DNA of 45,163 nucleotides from Synechococcus sp. UW140. Its GTDB lineage: Bacteria; Cyanobacteriota; Cyanobacteriia; PCC-6307; Cyanobiaceae. The stretch's first letter is position 1; the number at the start of each line of letters is the position of its first letter. This document shows, piece after piece, positions 1 through 12,181 of the stretch. The notes under the pieces were generated by a model. The model had not been told where the DNA came from, did no database searches, and saw nothing but the letters and a program-made list of their open reading frames with translations. The stretch spans positions 1 to 45,163 of the forward strand of contig CAMAPJ010000010.1 of the NCBI GenBank assembly GCA_945860085.1, in the 5' to 3' direction. A program made the translations under genes and the position numbers.

Positions 1-75
1 GAGAACGGGGAAGGTGTGCTCCGAGTGGAGCGGTAAGTAGGACAAGGGCAGGACGGGAACCCGTCTGGCCTTTGC
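1..75 (+). promoter_or_regulatory. Possible 3' end of a cobalamin-type riboswitch, cut by the window edge
   Basis: The first bases contain GGGAAGG, then a short hairpin (CTCC/GGAG), then AAGTAGGACA and GGCAG. This order resembles the 3' half of the cobalamin riboswitch, where GGGAAGG precedes the B12 box (consensus AAGCCAGGAGACCTGCC). The B12 box match is imperfect and the 5' half lies outside the window. No cobalamin gene follows: the next gene on this strand starts at 411. It could be another structured RNA or chance. Confidence 0.2.
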
Positions 76-410
76 CTGCGTCACTGTAACAGAAGATTGC
101 GGTAGGTGAGGAAAGGTTGAGCGGATTGGGTGGCGGGGGTGCCAGGGCCAAGACGAAACCCCGCGTCCAGCCCGATCCAGGCCCTAGAGCGCAGCGCGCA
201 TCCGGGCCAGGCGCTGGCGGGCCCAAGCCCCGCTAGCCCAAACCCTTGGAACGGGGCCAGCAGCCTGGTTTCCCCCTGCGCCCGACTGCCGCCCACGGGT
301 CGAGCGCACCAGGGTTGAAGTGCCCCAAAAGGGCCCCAGGGTTGAGGTCACAAAGCTTGAGGGCCGCAAAGCTGAGAGCCCCAGCGCCTACGCCTTCAGG
401 GTTGACTGGG
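76..410. other. Gene-free stretch with a dispersed 10-bp repeat
   Basis: No convincing gene lies here; the short reading frames on both strands lack protein-like composition. The decamer (C/T)CAGGGTTGA occurs three times, at 309-318, 336-345 and 396-405, leading up to the start codon at 411. No clear promoter or terminator was seen. Confidence 0.5.
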
Positions 411-773
411 ATGGCCCTCAAGCGGGATGGAGTCGTGACACGGATTGATGGGCAGGGCCTTGGGCTTGGCAGGCTTCCCCTGGCGGCTCTGCTGGCTGCC
501 AGTCTGCTGTTGGCGGCCTGCCAGAAAGGCCCGTCGCCTGAGAGTCAGCGGCTCGACCAACTGCAGCTGCGGGTCGATCAACTGGAAAAGCGCCTCAACC
601 TCTCCCGGTCCAGCGACCCCGGGGATCGGGCCGGCAAACCACCCGCCGGCGTGGTGAAGTCGCTCACCTTCCGCATGGGCTCGCAAGACGATCGGCTGCG
701 GATCTACTGGGCCGATGGCAGCACCAGCGACCTGCCCTGCACCAAGGAACAGGGCACCTGGGCCTGCGGCTAA
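411..773 (+). CDS. Small lipoprotein, cyanobacterial conserved hypothetical
   Basis: A 120-aa protein. I start it at the ATG at 411 rather than the upstream in-frame ATG at 246, because this places a normal lipoprotein signal near the N-terminus: a hydrophobic stretch ending in LLAAC, about residues 22-41, with Cys as the expected lipidated residue. A short coiled-coil-like heptad segment follows (LDQLQLRVDQLEKRLN). The compact C-terminal part contains FRMGSQDDRLRIYW and a Cys pair (LPCTKEQGTWACG) that could form a disulfide. It is probably anchored in a membrane facing the periplasm. I recognise it only as a picocyanobacterial hypothetical and know no function. Confidence 0.75.
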   Translation: MALKRDGVVTRIDGQGLGLGRLPLAALLAASLLLAACQKGPSPESQRLDQLQLRVDQLEKRLNLSRSSDPGDRAGKPPAGVVKSLTFRMGSQDDRLRIYWADGSTSDLPCTKEQGTWACG

Positions 774-937
774 GCCCCAGCCCCCCCCAGCCCACTTAGA
801 CAACCGTGGAATTGACCAGCACAAGCAGACGGTCCCTGTTCTGAGGCATTCCTGGCCACCCATGCCAGAGCTTGTGAAGGGACCTTGCCAGGGCCTGGGG
901 GCGACCTAGAAAGACGGTCCCTGCGACCGCCGCGCCC

Positions 938-1327
938 ATGTCACGCCGCCTCCTTGCCCTGGCCACCGGATTGGGTCTGCTAGCAGGCCCCCTCGCCCTG
1001 ACCCCCAGGCCAGCCCAGGCCCAGGTCGATGCCGAGGTCAGTTTTTCCCGGGTTCGGGCCGTGAACCTGGCCCGGGATACGGCGGTGACTCTTAATGGCG
1101 GCCTGTCCGTCTACCGGCCGGCCAACTGCATGTTTGACACCAGCCTGGGCGGGGGGCCCTGCCTGATCCGCCGCGACGACCAGGGCTTCCTGTTCCGCTT
1201 CCTCGGCGGCGCCCCCGGCTGGCAGCAGCTGGGCCTGCAACCGAATTGGGACACCGAGATCCTGGTGTCGCCCGATGGCCGCCAGGTGGTGCAGGTGGTG
1301 TTCAACCAGCCCCCAGGCAGACGCTGA
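938..1327 (+). CDS. Secreted hypothetical protein
   Basis: A 129-aa protein with a Sec signal peptide: Arg residues at 3-4, a hydrophobic core at about 5-22, and a likely cleavage after AQA near residue 28. The mature domain of about 100 residues has two Cys (NCMFDTS and GPCLIRR) that could pair in the periplasm, and a C-terminal segment (DTEILVSPDGRQVVQVVF) resembling the end of a small beta-rich domain. It follows the 411 lipoprotein after 164 bp and is not clearly in its operon. No known family is recognised. Confidence 0.75.
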   Translation: MSRRLLALATGLGLLAGPLALTPRPAQAQVDAEVSFSRVRAVNLARDTAVTLNGGLSVYRPANCMFDTSLGGGPCLIRRDDQGFLFRFLGGAPGWQQLGLQPNWDTEILVSPDGRQVVQVVFNQPPGRR

Positions 1328-1334
1328 GGAACGC

Positions 1335-1372
1335 GCGGCCTGCCTGGCTTGAGACCAGCCCAGGCAGGCCGC
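1335..1372. terminator. 13-bp perfect hairpin between convergent genes
   Basis: GCGGCCTGCCTGG (1335-1347) is exactly complementary to 1360-1372, with a 12-base loop. It begins seven bases after the stop codon at 1327 and faces the end of the convergent aspartoacylase gene. There is no T-tract on either side, so it would be a non-canonical, possibly bidirectional, terminator or an mRNA 3' stabiliser. Confidence 0.45.
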
Positions 1373-1390
1373 ACAGCAAGCCAGCAGGCG

Positions 1391-1436
1391 AGCAAGCCTT
1401 GAATTAAGCCAGCAAGCCTTCAATCAAGCCAGCAAG
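1391..1436. repeat. 20-bp tandem repeat, two copies plus a partial copy
   Basis: Units at 1391-1410 and 1411-1430 share AGCAAGCCTT(G/C)AAT(T/C)AAGCC, and a third begins at 1431. The array runs into the last codons of the aspartoacylase gene, whose stop codon is at 1424-1426. Confidence 0.7.
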
Positions 1437-2365
1437 TCGGCCAGGGCCTCGGTCCAGCTCGGATCACAGGCGAGCCGTTGCCGCTCGGTGAGGCTGAAGG
1501 CGATCCCTTTTTCCCCGTAGGCCGCTTCGTTGATGAACACCGGCCAGCGGCGAGCTGCAGACCGCTCGCCCTGGTCCGCGTGCAGATCACCTAGGCGGAG
1601 CCTGGAGCCATCGGCCAGGGCAAAGATCGGATCACCCACGCCCAGGGACTGCCAATCGCGGCCCTGGAGGCTGGGATCGAGGGTGGCGATGGCATCGCCA
1701 CCGGCGTTTCGGGGTAGATCGATGCTGCCGCAATGGCGGTGCACGATCAGGGAGGCCGGCAGCCGCAACCGGCCGACGCGGGCCTCGGCCAGGCTGGCCA
1801 GGGCCGCCTCTAGGGACAGCTGGCTCTGCAGGCAGATCGACGCCGTCACCAGCCCCTGGGCGACGGGTCCCACCTCAATCACCAGGCCGCAGGGCCAGCG
1901 CTCTACCAAATAGCCCACCTGGAAGGCATCCGCCTCATGCAGATAGATCGGCAGGCCGAGGCGGTGCTGGATGGCTGCCGCTAGGGCCAGGTCGGCGGGA
2001 CGGCGCCCGTAGACCACCAGGGAATTGCCCATGGCGGCGGTGGTGCTGTGCAGATCCAGGGCCACCGGGCAGGCGGCCGGGCCGCCGGGACCAAAGCGCT
2101 CCAGCAACTGCCGCGCCCGTTGCACCTCCACCCCTTGCTGGCTGGGATCAGCCAGCAGCTCTGGCAGGAAGCTGCGGTTGAGGTCGCGCTCGATGTAACG
2201 GCGTTGGGCGGCAAAGGCTTCGGGATTGCCGATCTCAAGTTGTACGTCAAGGCCATGGCGCTGCAACAGCTCGGGCCGCTGGCGCCACTGCTGCAGCAAC
2301 CAGGGGGCATTGCGCTCATTGCCATGGGTGCCGGCCACCACCAGCACCCGGGGAGCCCCCGTCAT
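1424..2365 (-). CDS. Aspartoacylase / succinylglutamate desuccinylase family zinc hydrolase
   Basis: A 313-aa zinc-dependent amidohydrolase of the AspA/AstE family, which removes acyl groups from N-acyl amino acids such as N-acetylaspartate. GTHGNE near the N-terminus supplies the zinc-binding His and Glu; RDLNRSF is the conserved substrate-binding segment; LDLHSTT carries the third zinc ligand (His). I start at the ATG at 2365 because GCAGGGCGAG just upstream acts as a ribosome site and the motif then lies at about residue 13. Upstream ATGs at 2395 and 2464 are possible, but the latter would overlap the divergent GST gene. The physiological substrate in cyanobacteria is not evident. Confidence 0.88.
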   Translation of the reverse strand: MTGAPRVLVVAGTHGNERNAPWLLQQWRQRPELLQRHGLDVQLEIGNPEAFAAQRRYIERDLNRSFLPELLADPSQQGVEVQRARQLLERFGPGGPAACPVALDLHSTTAAMGNSLVVYGRRPADLALAAAIQHRLGLPIYLHEADAFQVGYLVERWPCGLVIEVGPVAQGLVTASICLQSQLSLEAALASLAEARVGRLRLPASLIVHRHCGSIDLPRNAGGDAIATLDPSLQGRDWQSLGVGDPIFALADGSRLRLGDLHADQGERSAARRWPVFINEAAYGEKGIAFSLTERQRLACDPSWTEALADLLA

Positions 2366-2457
2366 CTCGCCCTGCGTTGCTCCCGATCCGGCCATTTGCT
2401 GCGTCCAGGCGCCACCTGTGCGCCAGCCTGACAGCCATTCCCGAATGCGCCTCAGCG

Positions 2458-3417
2458 ATGGCAATCCCTGCTTGCGTGGTGGCCACGGCCCGGGCGACCT
2501 GGCACTGGCAATGGCTGCGACTGATGGCCGGCCTGGGGCCAGCCGACGCCGAGGGCAACTACCGGCGTCCCGCCGGGGCCTTCACCGTCTGTCCGCCCCT
2601 GCCGGCCACGGCCGGCGATCAGGGCGGCCATGTGTTGATCGTTGGGCGTAGCTGCCCCTGGGCCCACCGGGCCCGGTTGGTGTGGAGCCTGCGCCAACTC
2701 CAAGGCACCATTGAGCTGCTGGTGGTGGAGCCGGACCCCCAGGCGGGCCGCTGGCGCTTCGTGACGCCCTTCCAGGGCTGCAGCACCTTGCTGGAGCTCT
2801 ACCGGCTGGCCGGCGCCGATCCCCGCCAGCGGGCCACGGTGCCGGTGCTGTTCAGCCGCAGCGACCAGCGGATTGTGGTGGGCGAGAGTGCCCGGCTGAT
2901 CGAGCTGCTCAACGACTGGCCCGCCCCCGCAGGCGCCCTGAATCTGCAGAGCGAGGCCTCGAAAGCGACCTGCGACCAGTGGCGCCAGCGGTTTCAGCAG
3001 GCTGTCAACGATGGCGTCTATCGCTGCGGCTTTGCCCGCAGCCAGGGCGCCTACGACAGGGCCGAATCCGACCTGTTTGCGGCCCTAGGGGAGGCGGAAA
3101 CGGCCTTGGCAGGGGGCGGACCCTGGCTGTGCGGCAACGAACTCACCCTGGCAGATGTGCAACTGTTCGCCACCTTGATCCGCTGGGAGCTGGTTTACGC
3201 GCCCCTATTCGGCTGCAGCCGTGAGCCCCTCTGGCGGCTGGCCCATCTCTGGGCCTGGCGGGCCCGCCTCTTCGCCCTGCCCGGCGTGGCTGACAGCTGC
3301 GATGGCGAGGCCTGGCGCCGCGACTATTTCGGCGCCCTCTTCCCCTTGCATCCCTCCGGCATTGTCCCGGCCGGCCCAGATCTGGCCAGACTGGTGCAAG
3401 CAATCCCCCTGCGATGA
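2458..3417 (+). CDS. Xi-class glutathione S-transferase (glutathionyl-hydroquinone reductase-like)
   Basis: A 319-aa protein with an N-terminal thioredoxin fold and a C-terminal all-helical GST domain. The motif SCPWAHRARL, Cys at about residue 66, is the signature of Xi-class GSTs (YqjG/ECM4), which use this Cys to remove glutathione from glutathionyl-hydroquinones. The preceding YRRPAGAF segment and the overall length also fit that class. VPVLFSRSDQRIVVGES holds the usual cis-Pro and glutathione-contacting Glu-Ser. The ATG at 2458 leaves a normal divergent gap to the aspartoacylase. The stop overlaps the next gene by four bases (ATGA), so the two are probably co-translated. Confidence 0.85.
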   Translation: MAIPACVVATARATWHWQWLRLMAGLGPADAEGNYRRPAGAFTVCPPLPATAGDQGGHVLIVGRSCPWAHRARLVWSLRQLQGTIELLVVEPDPQAGRWRFVTPFQGCSTLLELYRLAGADPRQRATVPVLFSRSDQRIVVGESARLIELLNDWPAPAGALNLQSEASKATCDQWRQRFQQAVNDGVYRCGFARSQGAYDRAESDLFAALGEAETALAGGGPWLCGNELTLADVQLFATLIRWELVYAPLFGCSREPLWRLAHLWAWRARLFALPGVADSCDGEAWRRDYFGALFPLHPSGIVPAGPDLARLVQAIPLR

Positions 3418-4042
3418 GCGATCCTGTTTTTGAGGGCGTCTACGGCCCCTTCAGCATCACAGAGCAGGACCGGCGCGAGGTGCTCGGCTACCGGCTGGGC
3501 CTGCTCACCGCCGCCATCGCCCAGGCCGCCCTGCTGGCCCAGTGGCACTGGGTTGGACCGGAGGCCCTCTGGCCCTGGCTGCTGCCCCTGGCCGCCGGCC
3601 TGGGCCTGGCCTTGCGCTGGATTCACATCTACCTGCGCTCCCTGCACCGGGCCCTGCAGCTGTTCTGGCTGGTCGGCTGCTTGGGCTTCGCCGCCCTGGC
3701 CTGGGCCAGCGGACCTGGTGCCATGGCCACCAGATTGGCGGCCGATGGGCGCTGGATCTGGGCGATCGGGCCCTTTTTCGCCGCCCTGGCGGGCATCGGC
3801 TTCAAGGAGTTCTTCTGTTTCCGCCGGCCCGAAGCGATCGGCGTGACCCTGCTGCTGCCCCTGGCCCTGGTCGGCCACCTCAGCGGCCTGCTGAGCAACT
3901 CAGCTTGCGGCAGCCTGCTGGCCTTAGAGGCCGCCCTACTGCTGGTGCTCACCCTGCGCAAATTCCCGATGGAGGCCGCGGCCGACGTGGGCGATAAGAG
4001 TGTGTTTGCTTATCTAGATGGCCAACGCCAACCCTCCAACGC

Positions 4043-4046
<4 letters not shown>
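3414..4046 (+). CDS. DUF2301 integral membrane protein
   Basis: A 210-aa membrane protein with about six hydrophobic segments and a short N-terminal cytosolic stretch (VYGPFSITEQDRREVLGYR) typical of the cyanobacterial DUF2301 family. A charged loop, GIGFKEFFCFRRPEA, near residues 122-140 is the most characteristic part. No catalytic motif is evident and the family has no established function. It overlaps the GST stop by four bases and the ABC-F start by four bases (GTGA), so all three genes form one translationally coupled run. Confidence 0.85.
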
Positions 4047-6028
<1,982 letters not shown>

Positions 6029-6189
6029 CGCGGTCCTCGACGGGGATGGGCTGATCGCCTGCAGGCCTGGGTCCAGCCCTGGCAGGCGATCAGGAGCTGG
6101 CCACAAAGGTCCCGTCCGCCCGCCAGGGCTGGCCTAGCCCCCGTAAGGTGTGGGCGACGATGAGCGGCCTGAGTTCTCCGGCCTCCTCC

Positions 6190-6405
6190 ATGAAAACCAT
6201 CGACGAACACATTCAGAAGGACCAGAGCGAGATCGAGGTCGCCAAAGCCGACGGCAACGACGGCAAGGTGCGCCACCTCGAAGAGGAGCTCAAGGGTCTG
6301 CAGGAATACAAGGCCCACCATCCCGAAGACGCCCACGACCCCAGCCCCCTTGAGGTCTATTGCGATCTCAACCCCGAAGCGGCCGAGTGCCGCATCTATG
6401 ACGAC
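6190..6405 (+). CDS. cp12: CP12 family Calvin-cycle regulator, variant form
   Basis: A 71-aa protein starting at the ATG at 6190 (in-frame GTG at 6148 and ATG at 6160 are also possible). The C-terminus EVYCDLNPEAAECRIYDD is the CP12 GAPDH-binding end with its redox Cys pair. In canonical CP12, reduction of such pairs by thioredoxin dissociates the inactive GAPDH-CP12-phosphoribulokinase complex. The N-terminal half (KTIDEHIQKDQ, VRHLEEELKGLQ) lacks the N-terminal Cys pair and carries LEEEL where canonical proteins have AWDxVEEL. It may therefore bind GAPDH without the full PRK lock. It is monocistronic, with a strong terminator downstream. Confidence 0.9.
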
Positions 6406-6456
6406 TGAACCTTGAGGCCATTTCCAGGATGGGATTGGTAGGGCTTAAATCCTGCC

Positions 6457-6500
6457 AACTCGAGGTCATTTGATCAATGCTGATCAAATGACCTCGAGTT
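6457..6500. repeat. Perfect 20-bp palindrome with 4-base loop
   Basis: The arm AACTCGAGGTCATTTGATCA (6457-6476) is exactly repeated in inverted orientation at 6481-6500, separated by ATGC. It lies about 50 bp after the cp12 stop and just before the T-tailed hairpin. There is no T-run directly after it. It could be an mRNA 3'-end stabiliser, a small-RNA stem or a protein-binding palindrome. Confidence 0.9.
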
Positions 6501-6508
6501 AAATCAAT

Positions 6509-6539
6509 GACTTCCTGGCCCGGCCAGGGAGTCTTTTTT
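6509..6539 (+). terminator. Rho-independent terminator of cp12
   Basis: GACTTCCTGGCC (6509-6520) pairs with GGCCAGGGAGTC (6522-6533) through one G-U wobble; the innermost bases open to form the loop. A T6 run follows. This is the clearest intrinsic terminator on the + strand in the window. Confidence 0.85.
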
Positions 6540-6580
6540 GTTTTTCGGATTGCTTGGCGGATTATTGCCAGGAAGGGTGT

Positions 6581-6619
6581 GACCGGGAAGCCAGAGCTTT
6601 GGCGACTGGCTTCCCGGTC
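6581..6619. terminator. 14-bp perfect hairpin beyond the obg stop
   Basis: GACCGGGAAGCCAG (6581-6594) is exactly complementary to 6606-6619, with an 11-base loop. It lies 17 bp past the obg stop codon on the minus strand. There is no T-run, so it is only a candidate terminator or 3' stabiliser for obg. Confidence 0.45.
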
Positions 6620-6635
6620 CGCTGGGTTAGCGCCC

Positions 6636-8936
<2,301 letters not shown>

Positions 8937-8978
8937 GGCGCCCCTGGGGCTGAACGGGCCCGCCGGCTCAGCCAGAGC

Positions 8979-11381
8979 TCATTTCACCCAAACGACGCTG
9001 CAACCAGGGCCGCCATCGCCCTGGTCGGCGTCGCTAACCCGCTCCACGTAGGGCACGGTGGCCAGCCAGTCGCGCAGGCCGCGCTTGAGCTTGCCGGTGC
9101 CGATGCCATGGATCACCCAGAGGGGGCCATTGGCGTTGCGCAGCCGTTCCTCCAGGGTCGATTCGGCTTCATGCACCCGCATTCCCCGGACATCCACCGT
9201 GTTGCCCTCGGTGCGCACCTGGGGCCCCCTGCTGGCGGGATTGCGGCGGCTGCGCACCTGCACGATCGGCTGGGGCGGTTCGGGCGGCGCCGGCTTTTCG
9301 CCCTGGAGCCCCTCGATCGACGCCAGTTCCACTGTTAGGCGCAACACACCGCAGCGGACCGTGAGTTCGAGGCCATCGGCGCTGATCGCCAGCACCTCGG
9401 CCGCCTTGCCCAGGGCCAGCAACCGGATGCGCTCGCCCACCACCGGCCGCCAGCCGCGGTGCTCGCGGCGCTCGGGCCGGGGGCGATGGTCCTGCTCGAG
9501 TTTTTTGAGCTGCTGGCCGGCCTGGCGGGCTGTTTCCCCAGAGGCCTGGCCCTGGCGCAGGCGGCGGATGATCCGGCGCACCTCCTGTTGGCCATCGCGG
9601 ATTGAATGCTCGAGGGCCTGGCGCCGTTGTTCCTGCAGCTCGGCCGACTGGTCGCTTTGCTGCTGCCAGCGCTGCAGCAACTCCTCGTGCAGCAGCTCCG
9701 TGCGAGCTAGCAGGGCCGCCGCCTCCTCGGCCGCCTCCTGCTGGCGCTGGCGCTGGGCCTCGAGGCCGGCGATCACCTGGTTGAGTTCCCCCTCCCCCCG
9801 GGGCGCCAACAGCTGCTGGGCCTGGTCGAGCACGGCGCCCTCAAGGCCGAGGCGGGCGGCGATCGCCAGGGCATTGCTGCGGCCCGGAATGCCCCAGAGC
9901 AGGTGGTAAGTGGGCGAGAGCGTGGCGACATCAAAGGCCACCGAGGCATTTTCAAAGCGGGAATCGTTGTATTTGAGGGCCTTGAGCTCGCCGAAGTGGG
10001 TAGTGGCGATCGTGAGCCGGGCCCGCTCGGCCAAATGGCGCAGCAGGGCGATTGCCAGGGCCGTGCCCTCGGTGGGATCGGTGCCGGCACCCACCTCATC
10101 GAGCAAGACAAGGCAGGCGCCCTGGCCCGCCGCGGCTGGCAGGGCGGCCAGGATCCGGGCGATGCGGCGCACATGGCCGCTGAAGGTAGAGAGGTTCTGC
10201 TGCAGCGACTGCTCATCGCCGATATCGGCGAGCACCAGCTCGCACCAGGGCAGGCTGGGACTACCGCTACAGGGCAGGAACAGGCCGGCTCGGGCCATCA
10301 GGGCCGCCAGGCCCACGCTTTTGAGCGTCACCGTTTTGCCGCCGGTGTTGGGGCCGGTGATCGCCACCACCCGCAGCTCCGAACCCACCTGCACGCTCAC
10401 CGGCACCACCCCATGGCCGCCCTGGCGGCGTTCCTGCCAGAGCAGCAGGGGATGGCGCAGGCCCTCGAGCCGGATCGGAGCGCCGGGGTCGGCCTCCAGC
10501 TCGGGCCGCACGGCGCCGAGGGCCTGGCCGTAGCGGGCCCGGGCCAGGGCGAAATCCAGTTGCACCAGCACCACCTGCAGATGGCTGAGGGCCGGCTGCT
10601 CGGCGCCGACCAGGCCACTGAGCTCCAGCAACACCACTTGCTCCTCCTCCCGTTCCTTGCCGGCCAGGACGCCAATCCGGTTGCCCAGGGCGATCACGGA
10701 CTGGGGCTCGATAAAGACCGTGCTGCCCGAGGCGGAACTGTCGTGGACCAGGCCGGCCAGCTGGGAGGCCGCCCCGGCCTTGACCGCCAGCACGGGCCGG
10801 CCGTTGCGCTCGGACACAACAGTGTCCTGGAGTAAGGAGCTGTAGCGACGGATCAGCTCCTGCAAGCGCTCACGCCGCTCGGTGCGGGCGCCGGCCAGCT
10901 GGCGGCGCAGCTCTGCCAGGGACGCGCTGGCACGATCCGCCACCCGGCCGCCCTCTTCGAGGCAGAAGCGCAGCCGTTGCTCTAGTTCGGGCAGGGTGCG
11001 CAGGTCCGCCACCAGGGCCGTGGTCACGGGCCGGAGGCTGGGATCCTCGATTTGGCGCCGCAGGCGCCGGGCCGCCGCCAGGGTGGTGGCCACGGCCAAC
11101 AGGGCCAGAGCCGAGGCGGTGCCTCCCTTGGCGCAGAGCAGCAGGGTGTCGCCTAGGTCGGCCACCCCCTGGAAGGACAGCCCCCCCTCGCTGAGGCCAT
11201 CGAGGCCTACCAGCTCGGTGGTTTCGGCCAGGCGCCGCCGACTTTCCAGCAGATCGGCCGCCAGGGGCAGGCGGGCGCAGAGGGCCTTGCCGGCGCTGGT
11301 GCCCGCAAACGAGGCCAGGTGCTCGCCAAGGCGCGGCCACTCCAGCAGCTCCAGGGCTTCGCAGCCGATCGGCTGGTCCAT
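8979..11381 (-). CDS. mutS2: Endonuclease MutS2
   Basis: An 800-aa MutS2 protein. The MutS-like core runs through a lever region to the ATPase, with Walker A GPNTGGKT at about residues 343-350, Walker B LVLLDEVGAGTDP, and ATTHFGELK. A long Gln/Glu/Arg-rich coiled coil (about 490-640) and a C-terminal Smr nuclease domain (VDVRGMRVHEAE, HGIGTGKLKRGL) follow. MutS2 suppresses recombination by cutting branched DNA and in some bacteria splits collided ribosomes. I start at the ATG at 11381 (MDQPIGCEALELLEW); an in-frame ATG at 11525 would add 48 low-complexity residues spanning a DNA repeat. It converges on the MalK-type gene. Confidence 0.92.
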   Translation of the reverse strand: MDQPIGCEALELLEWPRLGEHLASFAGTSAGKALCARLPLAADLLESRRRLAETTELVGLDGLSEGGLSFQGVADLGDTLLLCAKGGTASALALLAVATTLAAARRLRRQIEDPSLRPVTTALVADLRTLPELEQRLRFCLEEGGRVADRASASLAELRRQLAGARTERRERLQELIRRYSSLLQDTVVSERNGRPVLAVKAGAASQLAGLVHDSSASGSTVFIEPQSVIALGNRIGVLAGKEREEEQVVLLELSGLVGAEQPALSHLQVVLVQLDFALARARYGQALGAVRPELEADPGAPIRLEGLRHPLLLWQERRQGGHGVVPVSVQVGSELRVVAITGPNTGGKTVTLKSVGLAALMARAGLFLPCSGSPSLPWCELVLADIGDEQSLQQNLSTFSGHVRRIARILAALPAAAGQGACLVLLDEVGAGTDPTEGTALAIALLRHLAERARLTIATTHFGELKALKYNDSRFENASVAFDVATLSPTYHLLWGIPGRSNALAIAARLGLEGAVLDQAQQLLAPRGEGELNQVIAGLEAQRQRQQEAAEEAAALLARTELLHEELLQRWQQQSDQSAELQEQRRQALEHSIRDGQQEVRRIIRRLRQGQASGETARQAGQQLKKLEQDHRPRPERREHRGWRPVVGERIRLLALGKAAEVLAISADGLELTVRCGVLRLTVELASIEGLQGEKPAPPEPPQPIVQVRSRRNPASRGPQVRTEGNTVDVRGMRVHEAESTLEERLRNANGPLWVIHGIGTGKLKRGLRDWLATVPYVERVSDADQGDGGPGCSVVWVK

Positions 11382-11411
11382 GCCGCGCCCTGGCCCAGGG
11401 GCCAGGTCAGC

Positions 11412-11484
11412 CGCCAGGACAGTCGCCAGGACAGTCGCCACGGCACCAGCCTGGGAAGGAGCCTGGGAAGGCAGCAGGGAAGGA
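11412..11484. repeat. Two adjacent 12-bp tandem repeats upstream of mutS2
   Basis: CGCCAGGACAGT occurs twice at 11412-11435. GCCTGGGAAGG(A/C) occurs at 11449-11460 and 11461-11472, with a diverged third copy to 11484. The arrays lie in the mutS2 leader. They are translatable in frame with mutS2 but give a low-complexity extension. Confidence 0.6.
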
Positions 11485-11586
11485 ACCAGGGGAAGCACTA
11501 GGCAGGGGGCCTGAGGGGCAGGCAAACAGGAGGGCTGGGGGACTGAAGGGCTGGCTTAAGGGATCACCAAATGATCAGGCAAGTGA

Positions 11587-12087
11587 TCAGGACCGGTTCG
11601 AGCCGATGCCAGCCTCGGGCTCGTAGAGCAGTTCCAGCCAGTTGCCCTCGGGATCCTGCAGATAAAACGACGCCGTGCCGTCGCGATGGTCATGGAGCTC
11701 GCCCACCGGCAAGCCCTCGGCCTGAAGGCGGGAATGTTCGGCCGCCACCTGCTCGCGGCTGGCGAAATGGAAGGCGAAATGGGGTCCGGCCGCTTTGTAG
11801 TCGGGACTGAGAAGGGCGATGCCATCGCCGCCATCGGGGCGCTGCAGGTAGGCCCAATCGCTGGCATCCCAGGTGAGCTCCAGGCCCATGGCGCCGTAGA
11901 AGCGCTTGGCCCGCTCCATGTCCTGCACCCTCAGGGCCACATGGCCCAGCCAGGCGGCCCGGCCCGGCGGCCTGGCCGCAGGAACGCTGCCAGCCGGTGG
12001 CTGAGCGCCCTGCCCCTCTGGCTTAAGGCTCGCGCCCCCAGCGTTGCTACCCGCGCTGCTGCTGTCGCCAAGCCCCTCTGCCCCCAT
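11587..12087 (-). CDS. VOC (glyoxalase / bleomycin-resistance fold) family protein
   Basis: A 166-aa protein with a C-terminal vicinal-oxygen-chelate domain of about 115 residues. LGHVALRVQDMERAKRFYGAM is the first beta-alpha unit with a metal-ligand His; HFAFHF and DPEGNWLELLYEP supply the usual second-half His and Glu. Such proteins bind a divalent metal and act as lyases, dioxygenases or resistance proteins; the substrate is unknown. The first 45 residues are an Ala/Gly/Pro-rich low-complexity tail. The ATG at 12087 avoids overlap with the divergent HlyD gene at 12182, but a start nearer the domain is also possible. Confidence 0.78.
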   Translation of the reverse strand: MGAEGLGDSSSAGSNAGGASLKPEGQGAQPPAGSVPAARPPGRAAWLGHVALRVQDMERAKRFYGAMGLELTWDASDWAYLQRPDGGDGIALLSPDYKAAGPHFAFHFASREQVAAEHSRLQAEGLPVGELHDHRDGTASFYLQDPEGNWLELLYEPEAGIGSNRS

Positions 12088-12181
12088 GCTGGTTTTGCCG
12101 TTGCGCTGGTGCCATTCTCGGCCGCGGCCGGTCCCGGCGCGAACGCCCCCGGGTCGTTCCCTGGGCCACGAGGGCTGCGGC

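Noticed and set aside
1-120. Part of RNase P RNA or an SRP RNA
   Set aside because: The conserved core elements of those RNAs (for example GAGGAAAGTCC or the SRP GNAR loop) are absent.
9903-10835. A 310-codon open frame antisense to mutS2
   Set aside because: mutS2 has intact Walker and Smr motifs in its own frame; the antisense product shows no family features.
11556-11867. A 103-codon minus-strand frame over the VOC gene
   Set aside because: It is out of frame with the recognisable VOC domain and has no features of its own.
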